Counted from the stretch's first letter, positions 1 through 11,240 are shown. The stretch is 64,000 nucleotides of DNA from Rhipidocladum racemiflorum (GCA_036346355.1 CM070584.1:52411097-52475096); one strand, 5' to 3'. Numbers and translations are program-made. The notes: generated by a model not told the origin, from the letters alone.

Positions 1-29
1 CAAACGTTCAAGGAGGAGTACACATCAAC

Positions 30-356
30 ATGTCACCGTCCCCATCATTGCCGCAGGAGTCTTTTAGTACCCCCGTCCAGCATCAACAAACATGGGAGGA
101 CGTGTCGAGGGCGTACGATGACCTTATGGGATCCGGGGCTACATTCACTGATTTGCTCGCGACGACGTGTTTGCAATCCCTAGGGTTGGAATCGCGTCCC
201 AGTAACCCCGAGGAGGCCGGTGGATCGAACTGGCAGGAGCAGCAGCCTTCGGACGTACTACGCGCATCAGGGTACCATGCAGACCAGTCGATGGCTGCAT
301 GGGGCATCCTGGCGCGCGTCGTCAGACGCGTCCAAATTGCGCGATTCGATCTTTGA
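30..356 (+). CDS. Hypothetical small ORF, possibly part of a repeat-borne gene
   Basis: An ATG-initiated frame of 108 codons lies at the left edge of the window. The product is Ser/Gln/Pro-rich at its start (residues 1-20), has a mid-part rich in Leu and Thr (about 35-55), and shows no motif I recognise. The sequence becomes low-complexity repeat 200 bases after the stop, so this may be the end of a gene or element lying mostly outside the window. A clean GT-AG structure is not apparent. It could equally be a chance open frame in moderately GC-rich transposon DNA. No function is proposed. Confidence 0.2.
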   Translation: MSPSPSLPQESFSTPVQHQQTWEDVSRAYDDLMGSGATFTDLLATTCLQSLGLESRPSNPEEAGGSNWQEQQPSDVLRASGYHADQSMAAWGILARVVRRVQIARFDL

Positions 357-550
357 ACGCGAGATGCAGTTAGGTCCAGCGCAGCGGCTGGACTCACGTG
401 TCCCCAAGCGCCCAGAAATTTCACACCGTCGGACTACGATAACCAAGAACGCCGTGGTAGGGGGACGCGAGGGAAGAGGAAGGGGAACTAGATCGTGTTG
501 TATGAGACTTATGTTAACTTCTTTAATCTATGTCATTCAAACTTGTCAAA

Positions 551-1078
551 TTTCTTTTGATTTTTTATGTTGCTCAAATGAAAAACTTGTCAACATGAAA
601 AAGTTGCGTCTTGGAATTCTCTACAACGTTCATGTAGATCAAAGAATTAATCGAGCACAGGAAGACCTCCAAAATCGTGAATTACAGAAGGGTCCGTCGC
701 GAACAGTTTTTGGTGTCCGGCGCAAATGCACTTACCTTTCCGATTATGTTTGTTTTTTTATATTGCACAAATGAAAAACTTGTCAACATGAAAAAGTTGA
801 TTCTTGGAATTATCTACAACTTTCATGTAGACCAAATAATGAATAGAGCACTGGAATATCTCCAAAATCGAGAATTACAGAAGGGTCCGTCGCGAACAAT
901 TTTTGGTCCGACGCAAATGCATTTACCTTTCCGATTTTCTTTGATTTTTTCTGTTGCTCAAATGAAAAACTTGTCGACATGAAAAAGTTGCGTCTTGGAA
1001 TTCTCTACAACTTTCATGTAGACCAAAAAATGATTGCAGCATATGAAGACCTCCAAAAATGCGAGTTACTGCAGACCA
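551..1078. repeat. Tandem repeat, ~192-bp unit, about 2.7 copies
   Basis: A core reading AACTTGTCAACATG recurs at 584, 777 and 968 (third copy with one change), giving periods of 193 and 191 bases. Each unit continues through a GGAATT-containing stretch, a CATGTAGA(T/C)CAAA stretch and, in the first two copies, a GGGTCCGTCGCGAACA stretch. Copies differ by scattered substitutions. Short frames run through it but follow the repeat, so I do not regard them as genes. It directly precedes the large satellite array. Confidence 0.85.
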
Positions 1079-1180
1079 TTCAATTTGGTCCGTGACATAC
1101 GTGACAGAGTTGATATTTGGTCCGTGGTAAACATGAAATGTATAGGTTTTAATTTCGTCAAACGTATGTGCGTAACGGAC

Positions 1181-4046
1181 TAAAGAGCAAATCAGCTGCA
1201 TTCTTCCGAAAAAATAGACTCAGACGTGATATTTCACGGCCGGCCGAATGTGCTTAAGTTGTCATATTTTTGCGACCGTCGCTATAATTAGCCCTTTTCA
1301 ACTATACGAAAATACATACAACGGAATGTGTAATTACAATGTTTTTCATAACATCGTAGTCAGTATAGAGAAGAGCAAATCAGCTGCATTCTTCGAAAAA
1401 ATGGACTCACACGTGATATTTCACGGCCGGCGAATATGCTTAAGTTGTCATATTTTTGCGCGACCGTTATAATTAGCCCTTTTCAACTATACGAAAATAC
1501 ATACAACGGAATGTGTAATTACAATGTTTTTCCATAACATCGTAGTCAGTATAGAGAAGAGCAAATCAGCTGCATTCTTCGAAAAAATGGACTCATACGT
1601 GATATTTCACGGCCGGCCGAATATGCTTAAGTTGTCATATTTTTGCGCGACCGTTATAATTAGCCCTTTTCAACTATACGAAAATACATACAACGGAATA
1701 TGTAATTACAATATTTTTCCATAATATCGTAGTCAGTATAGAGAAGAGCAAATCAGCTGCATTCTTCCGAAAAAATGGACTCACACGTGATATTTCACGG
1801 CCGGCCGAATATGCTTAAGTTATCATATTTTTGCGCGACCGTTATAATTAGCCCTTTTCAACTATACGAAAATACATACAACGGAATGTGTAATTACAAT
1901 GTTTTTCCATAACATCGTAGTCAGTATAGAGAAGAGCAAATCAGCTGCATTCTTCCGAAAAAATGGACTCATACGTGATATTTCACGGCCGGCCGAATAT
2001 GCTTAAGTTGTCATATTTTTGCGCGACCGTTATAATTAGCCCTTTTCAACTATACGAAAATACATACAACGGAATATGTAATTACAATATTTTTCCATAA
2101 TATCGTAGTCAGTATAGAGAAGAGCAAATCAGCTGCATTCTTCCGAAAAAATGGACTCACACGTGATATTTCACGGCCGGCCGAATATGCTTAAGTTGTC
2201 ATATTTTTGCGCGACCGTTATAATTAGCCCTTTTCAACTATACGAAAATACATACAACGGAATGTGTAATTACAATGTTTTTCCATAACATCGTAGTCAG
2301 TATAGAGAAGAGCAAATCAGCTGCCTTCTTCCGAAAAAATGGACTCATACGTGATATTTCACGGCCAGCCGAATATGCTTAAGTTGTCATATTTTTGCGC
2401 GACCGTTATAATTAGCCATTTTCAACTATACGAAAATACATACAACGGAATATGTAATTACAATATTTTTCCATAATATCGTAGTAGTCAGTATAGAGAA
2501 GAGCAAATCAGCTGCATTCTTAGAAAAAATGGACTCACACGTGATATTTCACTAGGCCGAATATGCTTAAGTTGTCATATTTTTGCGCCGACCGTTATAA
2601 TTAGCCCTTTTCAACTATACGAAAATACATACAACGGAATGTGTAATTACAATGTTTTTCCATAACATCGTAGTCAGTATAGAGAAGAGCAAATCAGCTG
2701 CATTCTTCGAAAAAATGGACTCATACGTGATATTTCACTAGGCGAATATGCTTAAGTTGTCATATTTTTGCGCAACCGTTATAATTAGCCCTTTTCAACT
2801 ATACGAAAATACATACAACGGAATATGTAATTACAATATTTTTCCATAATATCGTAGTCAGTATAGAGAAGAGCAAATCAGCTGCATTCTTAGAAAAAAT
2901 GGACTCACACGTGATATTTAACGGCCGGCCGAATATGCATAAGTTGTCATATTTTTGCGCGAACGTTATAATTATCCCTTTTCAACTATACGAAAATAAA
3001 TAAAACGGAATGTGTAATTACAATGTTTTTACATAACATCGTAGTCAGTATAGAGAAGAGCAAATCAGCTGCATTCTTCCAAAAAATGGACTCATACGTG
3101 ATATTTCACGGCCACCGAATATGCTTAAGTTGTCATATTTTTGCGCGACCGTTATAATTAGCCATTTTCAACTATACGAAAATACATACAACGGAATATG
3201 TAATTACAATATTTTTCCATAATATCGTAGTCGGTATAGAGAAGAGCAAATCAGCTGCATTCTTAGAAAAAATGGACTCACACGTGATATTTCACTACTA
3301 CCGAATATGCTTAAGTTGTCATATTTTTGCGACCGCTATAATTAGCCCTTTTCAACTATACGAAAATACATACAACGGAATGTGTAATTACAATGTTTTT
3401 CCATAACATCGTAGTCAGTATAGAGAAGAGCAAATCAGCTGCATTCTTAGAAAAAATGGACTCATACGTGATATTTCACGGCCAAAGAATATGCTTAAGT
3501 TGTCATATTTTTGCGTGACCGTTATAATTAGCCATTTTCAACTATACGAAAATACATACAACGGAATATGTAATTACAATATTTTTCCATAATATCGTAG
3601 TCAGATAGAGAAGACCAAATCAGCTGCATTCTTCCGAAAAAAAAGACTCACACGTGATATTTCACGGCCGAATCTGCTTAAGTTGTCATATTTTTGCGCG
3701 ACCGTTATAATTAGCCCTTTTCAACTATACGAAAATACATACAACGGAATGTGTAATTACAATATTTTTCCATAACATCGTAGTCGATAGAGAAGAGCAA
3801 ATCAGCTGCGTTCTTCCGAAAAAATTGACTCACACGTGATATTTCACTAGGCCGAATATGCTTAAGTTGTCATATTTTTGCGCGACCGCTATAATTAGCC
3901 CTTTTCAACTATACGAAAATACATACAACAGAATGTGTAATTACAATGTTTTTCCATAACATCGTAGTCGGTATAGAGAAGAGCAAATCACCGCGTTCTT
4001 AGAAAAAATGGACTCACACGTGATATTTCACGGCCGGCCGAATATG
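1181..4046. repeat. Satellite array, ~186-bp unit, about 15.4 copies with dimeric higher-order structure
   Basis: The start motif GAGAAGAGCAAATC recurs at 1368, 1554, 1741, 1929, 2117, 2305, 2496, 2682, 2866, 3053, 3239, 3423, 3608, 3790 and 3976, so periods run from 182 to 191. A partial first copy starts near 1181. Each unit has an FseI-like palindrome GGCCGGCC in its best copies, an (A/T)ACGTGATATTTCAC stretch, and a TTCAACTATACGAAAATACA stretch. From about 1700 to 3600 two unit types alternate strictly. One has AATGTGTAATTACAATG with CATAACATCG, and the other has AATATGTAATTACAATA with CATAATATCG. The true repeat is therefore a ~373-bp dimer. The array stops abruptly at 4046 inside a unit. 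Confidence 0.95.
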
Positions 4047-4322
4047 CGCTTTCCTGTCCTGGCCGTCGCCTCGCAAGCTGATGTGCCGCAAACGGAGGGG
4101 ATGGGCACTACCAGACACTTCGAGCTGCAGCTTTGCTTCGGCCATACCCCTCCCATTGCGCTGCAAACGCTTCCACGTGACGCATTGATGCAGATGCACC
4201 GGTTACAAACCAGGCCCCCCACCGCGCATTGCAAACGCTCCCACGTGCCGCTAGCCTGTATTGGACCCTCGCTCCGCGCGCTGATGTGCCGCCAGCTGTC
4301 TTGTTTGTCCCTTGTGCCCTCC

Positions 4323-4330
4323 CTATAAAT
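4323..4330 (+). promoter_or_regulatory. TATA-box candidate upstream of the ORF1-like exon
   Basis: CTATAAAT lies in a locally GC-rich stretch (4047-4340) that differs sharply from the satellite on its left. It sits about 290 bases before the ATG of the ORF1-like remnant at 4617, which has an intron acceptor directly before it. That spacing fits a promoter, a short 5' leader and a leader intron. This is inferred from position and motif only. Confidence 0.35.
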
Positions 4331-4616
4331 TACAACGCCGCATGCATTTCTATCGGCAATCGCGAGTGAGTTCGATGAAGTTGCGACTGAGTTCAACCCA
4401 CAACGCGAGTGTTTCAAAGGTATTATTTATGAAATTTATTTTCGACGGTCAGTGACATTGTTGTGTTGTTGGGTCAGTGAAGTACGATGGATATTGATGG
4501 CTTCTTGGGGGCTTTCAGGCCATCTGTTCCTTTTTTATGTTTTTTATCGAAGTACATTTCAGTTATGCTTGAATCCTACTCTTCTAGGCTGAAATATAAT
4601 TGTTTCCAATGTGTAG

Positions 4617-4966
4617 ATGGACAAGGATCGAGCGGCTCAAGAAAGGTCGGGCCTGGACAATCAAAGAAATAGATGGCATCGCGGTGACTGAATAAAATTG
4701 CTAAAGACAACTTGATCCTGGCAATGATTCAAGTGCCAGCGAATTCAACGACTTTATTCGACGACATCGAAGCTATTGCTAGTAGCCTCGAACATGTCGC
4801 CATACAATCTAACGAATTGCTGCAGTCAAACCCCCACGGCCAAAGACAGGAGGACACTAAGCTCGTTGCCAAAGAGGAGGACACCGAAGGTGTAGACCTG
4901 CATCGTTGTCTTCCATGTGACTACGAGATCGATGACGAGGGCAAACGCGACCGTGGCGCTTTTTAG
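4617..4966 (+). pseudogene. Decayed first exon related to PIF/Harbinger ORF1
   Basis: The sequence starts ATGGACAAGGAT directly after an acceptor-like GTGTAG, exactly as the ORF1 gene at 51453 starts ATGGATAAAGAT after CATATAG. A WTIKEIDGIA segment matches WTIKCIMEIA of that gene. The clearest homology is DDIEAIASSLEHVAIQSNELL against GIEDAARRLEELAIQSEGLV, followed in both by an acidic stretch and a DYE-IDD / DYESDD motif. Frameshifts and a TGA occur in the first third (around 4650-4700); the last 84 codons (4712-4966) are open. No Myb/SANT exon follows, so this is a captured or relic 5' exon rather than a working gene. It lies in the interruption between two satellite blocks. Confidence 0.6.
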
Positions 4967-5255
4967 AAGAGGAGGGTATTGATGCAGATAGTGATGATTA
5001 CGGAAAGTTCTAATCGAATTGCGTGAGTTGTTCAAATAATATGTAGTAGTCATGTACCCGTCATATGCGTTGGCGATGTACGGTATTCCAACGTTGTTTC
5101 TCCGTGTTGTGATGTTATGTCGTAACTTATATATTTCAACGTTGTATTTTCCGCCTTTAATATCTTTTGTCGTTACAAGCCATACGAAGCGGCACAACAC
5201 CGGATACACCAACTTAACAACTTCATTCCATTTTAATACTCGTAAAGACGTAGTA

Positions 5256-5665
5256 GATGCAATTTTCCGCGACCGTTATATTTAGCCCTTTTGAACTATA
5301 CGAAAGTACATACAACGGCAGGTGTAATTACAATATTTTTCCATGATATCGTAGTCAGTACACAGAAGAGCAAATCAGCTGCATTATTCCTAAAAATAGA
5401 CTCACACGTGATATTTCACAAATTTGAATATGCTTAAGTCGTCATATTTTTCCGCGACTATTATATTTAGCCCTTTTGAACTATACGAAAGTACATACAA
5501 AGGAAGCTGTAATTATAATATTTTTCCATAATATCGTAGTCAATATACACAAGACCAAATGGGCTGCATTCTTAGAAAAATGGACTCACACGTGATATTT
5601 CACGGCCGCGAATATGCTTAAGTTGTCATATTTTTCCGCGACTATTATAATTATCCATTAAGTTG
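5256..5665. repeat. Two diverged copies of the 186-bp satellite
   Basis: From the CCGCGACCGTTATATTTAGCCC stretch (read from 5261) the satellite resumes for about two units, with consistent differences from the main array (TTGAACTATACGAAAGTAC instead of TTCAACTATACGAAAATAC). The unit phase continues almost where the main array stops at 4046, missing only about 15-20 bases. The 4047-5255 segment therefore looks inserted into, or bounded by, the array. The right-hand copies are more diverged than the left array. The repeat ends near 5665, followed by non-repetitive sequence upstream of the zinc-finger gene. Confidence 0.85.
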
Positions 5666-5935
5666 TCATCATCCAAACTTTCGTTGCATTGGCCTGAGAC
5701 GTCCTGTCAAAGCACTGCTGGCAAAGCCTGCAGGATATATCATGTCATCAAATGCATGCGTGGCAGAGAATGCCTTAGTCGTCATGTCAAAGCATAGCTG
5801 CCAAAGCCCGATCGCACCTCCTAGCAGCTACAAAGCTGCATGCATTTGTCGCCTCCAAGCACAAAGGTAGCCGCAAAGGAATCCGATGCTGGCGGATTCG
5901 TTCTTGCTTCAAGTCTGTCGTTTTATCAATTCAGG

Positions 5936-5943
5936 CTATTTAA
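5936..5943 (+). promoter_or_regulatory. TATA-like element of the zinc-finger gene
   Basis: CTATTTAA occurs about 95 bases before the ATG at 6037, a usual distance for a plant core promoter with a short leader. The match is imperfect and there is no independent evidence of transcription start. Confidence 0.3.
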
Positions 5944-6036
5944 CCCCCTTCCTGGCTTCCCAGCATTGCATCAACCGAACAACTGCTCCAATACAACAAA
6001 GAGAACCATCCCCCGCAAACCAAACGAGCAGCACCA

Positions 6037-6614
6037 ATGGAGTTTCCCTCGCCCCCAAGGCACAGCGTTGTCCAAACCATCCCCGACGGCACGGAGGTCC
6101 CCATGTGCCTATGCGGGGATCCTTGCCGCTTCCGGCAGTCAATAGACAACTCATACACGTACGGTATGAGGTACTGGAGTTGCCGCAACCACGACTCTGA
6201 GCCAAAGCTGGGGATGCGGCTGCGGCGGAGAAGCCCGGTATGTTCATACTCGCATTTTGTGTTGCATCGAACCTGCATGTGTCTAACACCATGTGATGTG
6301 ACCAATTGCAGCCTCCACTGTGCGAGTTCATCCGATTCTACGACGCGGAACAAACTCTCGAGATGGAAAGGATGCGGAATCGGGAGTACTCGCATCGGAG
6401 GGCTATGGTGGAGCAGCAGTGGTGTGAGCAGGATCAGGAGGAGAAGCGCAAGCAGCGTCTGGAACAGATGCTTGCACAGAGGGAGGCCGAACGGCAGCGC
6501 CATGCCGCGGAGAGGGAGGCTGAGTGCGAGAGAAAGCGTGAGAGGGCAGCTAGGGCCAGGGCGGCAGGAGCTGAAGGATTGCGTAAGGGAAAATATCCTC
6601 GCTGCTCTCAGTAA
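6037..6614 (+). CDS. GRF-type zinc-finger protein with basic coiled-coil tail (two exons)
   Basis: The coding sequence joins 6037-6237 and 6312-6614 across a 74-base GT-AG intron (phase 0), giving 167 residues. Exon 1 carries a GRF-type zinc finger: CLCGDPC at residues 24-30, then YGMRYWSC at about 42-49 with an aromatic-rich core. Exon 2 starts PPLCEFIRFYDAEQT, continues with a long Arg/Glu/Gln-rich helix (about residues 90-150) likely to form a coiled coil, and ends in a basic tail. Small proteins of this design are abundant in grass genomes, often near transposons. The GRF finger is a nucleic-acid-binding module elsewhere, but no role is established for this group. Frame and splice sites are intact. 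It sits between satellite copies and AT-rich repeats, so it may travel with a mobile element. Confidence 0.7.
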
Positions 6615-6740
6615 AATGTACGACAAGGGGCCCTTCTTGTTGTTCCCTTTCCCTAAGGCATGTTAGGTTTAGTCCGGTATATGCCATCGTTGTTTACCAT
6701 TCGTAAGCCACGTAATTTATCCGCCCATCTTTGACCAAAA

Positions 6741-7790
6741 CTACAGGAAGTCTCAAAAAATTATTACACAACTATCGGTACAGTGTACAAATAAAATATT
6801 ACACAATTATCGGTATTTGCATTTCAATCGGATCCGGTCGAATAACCAGAGAAAACTAAAAAAAATTCGGCGAAATAATGAGACAAAAATAAATAAAGGT
6901 CGTGGCGGGAACCGTCGCTATTTTTGATATTTTTATTTCTTGTTGTATATTTCTACAGTTTTTTATTTACATGTTGTATATAAAACCGTTTTCCCCACCG
7001 ACTAACAGAGCCAACCGCTCGAATATGGACGCGAATGATGGTAGGTAATGTCCTATACAGTGGTCAAGTCTAACATTCCACTAAATTTTAAGTGATACGG
7101 AATAAACCAAAGAAGGAAAAAAGAGAATGAGACGGTATTATAGATAATCTATTGTATGAGTTATTTTTACATAATATAATAATATACTATAAATAACACT
7201 GCCATATGAGACGGTATTATAGATAATCTATTCAGCCGGGTGTTGTATTAGCATTAAAATACAACAAAGTTACTACTATTCATAAAGGTAAAATAGACTC
7301 AAACAAGAATACGAAATTAAAAGGTATTACAAAATTATCGATGACATTGTACACAAATAATATTTAAAAATACAATTCAAAGCATATTCTTAATCCGTAT
7401 GATTTGGCGAAAACTTATAAAGTTTTCTTATCAAATTTGGAGTTGTCTAGCGAAAGTTATTTGCATTTCAATGTCCGGTCGAATAACTACTGAAAACTAA
7501 AAAAAATTCAACGCGAAATAATCAAATAAAAATCAAAAAAAAAATTGGGGACACGTGGCGGCGCGAGACGGAGCCACCTGGCTGCCGCCGTGGGGGGTGG
7601 CGGCAGCCAGGGCTGCCGCCATGGGGTGTGGCGGCCGCCGTGCGGCGTGGCGGCCGCCACGTGGCGCGGCGGGAGCGGTGGGTAATTTTGATAATTTATT
7701 TTTTTGTTGTATATATTTGCTATTTTGATTTGTATGATGTATATTTGAGCTTTTTTTCCACCTCCCAAGTCGGTTTACAATCTATCCAGC
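6741..7790. repeat. AT-rich repeat duplicated in direct orientation, second copy with a GC-rich inverted core
   Basis: Two related stretches occur at about 6760-7010 and 7320-7790. Both contain a TTTGCATTTCAAT motif, a GGTCGAATAAC motif, an ACTAAAAAAAATTC motif and a TTGTTGTATAT motif in the same order. In the first copy the middle is a short GGTCGTGGCGGGAACC block. In the second it is a ~130-base block (7550-7682) of GGCGGC/GCCGCC and CCACGTGGC inverted repeats that can fold. The stretch between them (7010-7320) is AT-rich without a gene. The pattern resembles duplicated terminal regions of an old element, but I could not find matching ends or a target duplication. Confidence 0.55.
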
Positions 7791-7993
7791 TCGATAATGT
7801 CGTCATGATACTCGGCTCCAATATAGCTTTGAAAAGTTTAAAACATACAAAAAAAACATCGTTTGGACGACTTCGTTTTTAATTTTTGTTTTTTCTAACA
7901 CGCAAGTGACGATGTGATGCATCACCAGCAAATTCCCGGGCGGCAGAGGCGTAGGCACTGTCCTTTCCTAGTAGTCTCGTACACCAAGGTTTG

Positions 7994-8210
7994 TGTTAGG
8001 AAACGGATTCGTATCCGATATGGGCTCTTCCTTATCTCTAAGCAGAACCGCTATATATAGGAGGCAGGGGGTCACCCCATTGTATAGAAGCATACAGAAT
8101 AATAAAGCAGGCCCGTTCCTCCTCATATTGTGTCTCTTTTCTCCCTGTCTATTCTCCACTTGAGATCTATTAGGCAACCCCGGACTATTCGATAGCGAGG
8201 TTGTCTAACA
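7994..8210 (+). repeat. 5' LTR of Copia element 1
   Basis: This LTR is 217 bp long with TG...CA ends. A TATATATAGGAGG stretch and an AATAATAAAGC stretch serve as TATA and polyadenylation candidates. It is identical to the 3' LTR except for two G/A transitions (GGGCTC versus GGACTC, and CCCGTTCC versus CCCATTCC). Confidence 0.95.
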
Positions 8211-10181
8211 CGTTATCAGCACGAAGCTCTACCGGAGAAAGATTGAAAGGTGAGAAAAGACAAGAAGCGAAGGATCATCGACGACGACGAACGTCTACTA
8301 CCGGCGATTGATCGCCCGATCCGATCTGCAATCAACTCGCCATCAAGCCGGCATCCACTCGGATTGCCGAAATAAAAGTCCTACGCGACTCTATCCTACG
8401 CGATAGTCTACCGGAAAGCAGATTGAAAAAGTGAGAAAGGTGACGATTGAATCTAATCGATCGTTCGTTTTTGCATGTACGTGGCACGAAGCTACGAATC
8501 TGTATTGTTTCTTTTGATTTCCAGTACATAGCATAATGCATCTACAAGCACATGAAACTACATGAATTTACGGCACATAGCACGAAGCTATAGAGCCCCG
8601 CCGACTTGAAGTCGTACTGCCGGCGCATGAAGCTCCGGCTCCGGCTCCGCGGCTCGCCGCGCGTCGCGCTAGGCCTCGCAGGCCATATCCGCCGACGCCG
8701 CTCCGGCCCGCATACTCCCGGCCGTCGGCTCAAAGACGACATTGCCGTGACCTCTTCGCGTCTGGACCGCCGCCTGGCACCTGGCACTCGGTCGCTGCTC
8801 GGCCTCACTCCTCGCCGGTCGTCGCGCCTCGAAGCACGCGGTAGCCGGCCTCCGCACGACCTTGAGCTGCCGCGGGCCAGACCCGAGAAGCCGACCCGCC
8901 GAAGGTCCCCGTGCGCGCCGAAGGTCCTTGCGCACAAAGCCTTGCTCGCCTGTGTGCATATGCGCTACCGACCACCACCGGCTGCGCCTCTTCGGTTGCT
9001 ACGCGTGACCAACAGGGACATGAAGTCCAAGAAAGGCTCGGACATGAAGTCCAACAACCTCAATATGGTTTTGAAACCAAATCGGGCACAGCTGCACGGT
9101 GGTCGCCCGGATTGATTCTTGCGCCGATGCTGGCTTGCCCCCATGCCCGGCCTCCACGCCATCCAATCCAATGTCGGAAAGGACATGAAGTCTAAGTCCT
9201 TTGACTAGACATGAAGCAAGACTGCAAGAAGCTTCAATTTGGCATTGGAACCAACAGGGTCTAGCGTTTTTTTTTATGCATTGGATTAGATGGCCATGAA
9301 GGGTGCACGTGACGGGGGGGGGGGGGGGCAAGGGGAAATTACCCCTTTGCCCCCCCATTATTTATTCTGTTTTGTTTCTTTTTCTGAAATTGAATAGTAA
9401 ATTCAGAAAATCAATTATAAATTCCAGAAAAATTCTGAAAATTGCCAGAAAAATATGAAAATTATCAGGAAAATCCAAAAAATTTTTATGGCTCTGTTTG
9501 AATTTGTACTTAGCCTTATTTTCTGCATTGATGAATTTTGCATGAATTTTTGCAATAATTGCCCCTTTTAGAATATCGGAAATTCCTGAGAATTTATTTT
9601 CCGAATTTATGAATTTATAAATTATGTCATATTGATATTTGCTGAAATTCAATTTCCTGTTGTAAAGTAATTCTGAAAATTGCTTGGAAATTAGCAGAAA
9701 TTATGAAAAGTGTTAGGAAAATTCCAGAATATTTCATATGGCATAAAATGAGAACATGAATGGTTGGGATTTGATTTTGGTAATGAATAAACAGATATGA
9801 GACAATTGGTGTCTAGGAAAACACACATGAGGCTTGGTTCTTTAATTGGCACCCGGAAACGGGAAGTGCTCCCTCCCTCATGTGAGCCCTAGAGGCGAGT
9901 TGACTGGCCAAGAGTCAAATTGACAGAGATATTCATTACATTTTTCGTTCGACCAACAAGAATTATATAAGTTGTAATTAGACTTATGCCATGTTTAATT
10001 CATGTTGAAATTTATTTTCTGTTATCAAGTGATCTTTGGAAAATTCTTTGTATAATTAACAGAAAATTGCCAAATACTAAGAAAATTCGAAATTCATGAG
10101 AATTTACTTTCCGCATTTTACGAATTATGCAATCACACTTTATTAGATTACACGCATAATCTAATGTAGGAATCTTGTAAA
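8211..10181 (+). other. Long untranslated leader of Copia element 1
   Basis: Nearly 2 kb separate the 5' LTR from gag. The leader starts with the candidate primer-binding site, then a GC-rich part (8600-9120) in which open frames on both strands follow base composition rather than a protein family. A (G)15 tract at 9314-9328 continues into a hairpin: GGGGGGGCAAGGGG (9322-9335) pairs with CCCCTTTGCCCCCCC (9342-9356) with one bulge. From 9360 on the sequence is AT-rich. No gene is supported here. The hairpin and structured leader could relate to RNA packaging, which is inference. Confidence 0.6.
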
Positions 10182-11240
10182 ATGCAGATGTCTGGCATTG
10201 TGAACCGTGAGTTTGAAGAATTGGCCCAGCACGGTCAAAACTACCTCACTTGGGCATCCGATGTGAAGATCGTACTCGGCGGCAAGAAGCTCCGAGCTGC
10301 TATTGGCTTAGGGTCCTCGAAGGACGCACCACCTAATGCCGAGCAGAACGATCAAGCATTGCACTTCCTCAGGCACCATCTCTCAGCCACCCTGAAAAAT
10401 GAATATATGGCTGAAGAAAGTGCAATTGAGCTATGGACTGCACTCCAGAAGCGATTCGAGAAGCTCAAATACACAATCTTGCCCCAAGCACAGCAAGATT
10501 GGGTGCGTCTGAGGTTTGCGGACTACAAAACAGTGGCCGAGTACAATTCTGCCTTGCACAGAATTTGTACTAATCTCTCCCTATGTGGCAAGAAGATCAC
10601 TGAAGAGGAGAAGATTGAGAAAACTCTTTCCACTTTTCACCCCAATGCTATCCAGAATGCCCGCAGCTATCGTCAGGACGCATACAAGGAGTATAGCGAA
10701 CTGATTGATGTTATGCAAGTTCTTGAGTCACAAGATGAAGTTTTCCGAAAGAACTTCGTCTCACGACCACTGGAAGGGGCATTGTACCGTAAATCAATGC
10801 CAACAGCTATAAGGTGAAAGCCCGCCCACATGAAGTGGGTCAAGAAGGGTGGAAAAGAGAAACATCGTGCCAAAGGAAAGTCCATAGCCCAAAAGAAGAA
10901 GAATGACAAGGAAAAGCCGCAGGGCAAGCCGTATGGACAGCAGAACCAAACGTGCTTCAAATGCGGCACTTGGGGGCATTGGTCAAAAATATGCCGAGAA
11001 TCCAAAGAAGTGATCAATGCATATCAGGCCAAGAAGAAGGCCAAAGGAAATGCACTGGCAGAGGCACATTTTGCCGAAGTAGGCAATGATGATGTCATGG
11101 AAGTTGACACCCCACATGCTTCATCCTCGCAGCCCAGCCTAGACATCAATGATGCAGCCAAGCCCTTGGCAAATGAAGAAAACACTTCTGTGGATGACAT
11201 AGAAGCAGAAATGAATGCATACTTTACAGATTCCGTTTAG
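10182..11240 (+). pseudogene. Copia gag with zinc knuckle, one in-frame stop
   Basis: The frame opens at ATG 10182 and encodes a Copia-type gag: LTWASDVKIVL near the start, LWTALQKRF and a CGKKITEEEKIEKTL stretch, as in the UBN2/retrotran_gag families that package element RNA in the cytoplasm. An in-frame TGA at 10815-10817 interrupts it after 211 codons. The same frame then continues to 11240 and contains the CCHC zinc knuckle CFKCGTWGHWSKIC, preceded by a very basic Lys-rich stretch. An acidic tail ends the protein. Apart from the single stop the frame is intact over 353 codons, so the damage may be recent. Pol follows in another frame after 221 AT-rich bases. Confidence 0.85.

Noticed and set aside
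1181..4046. A CRISPR-like array
   Set aside because: Whole ~186-bp units are repeated without distinct spacers, and the context is eukaryotic; it is a satellite.
8542..9195. Long open frames on both strands in the GC-rich leader of Copia element 1
   Set aside because: They follow base composition (Arg/Pro/Ser-rich in several frames at once), match no family I know, and lie between LTR and gag.
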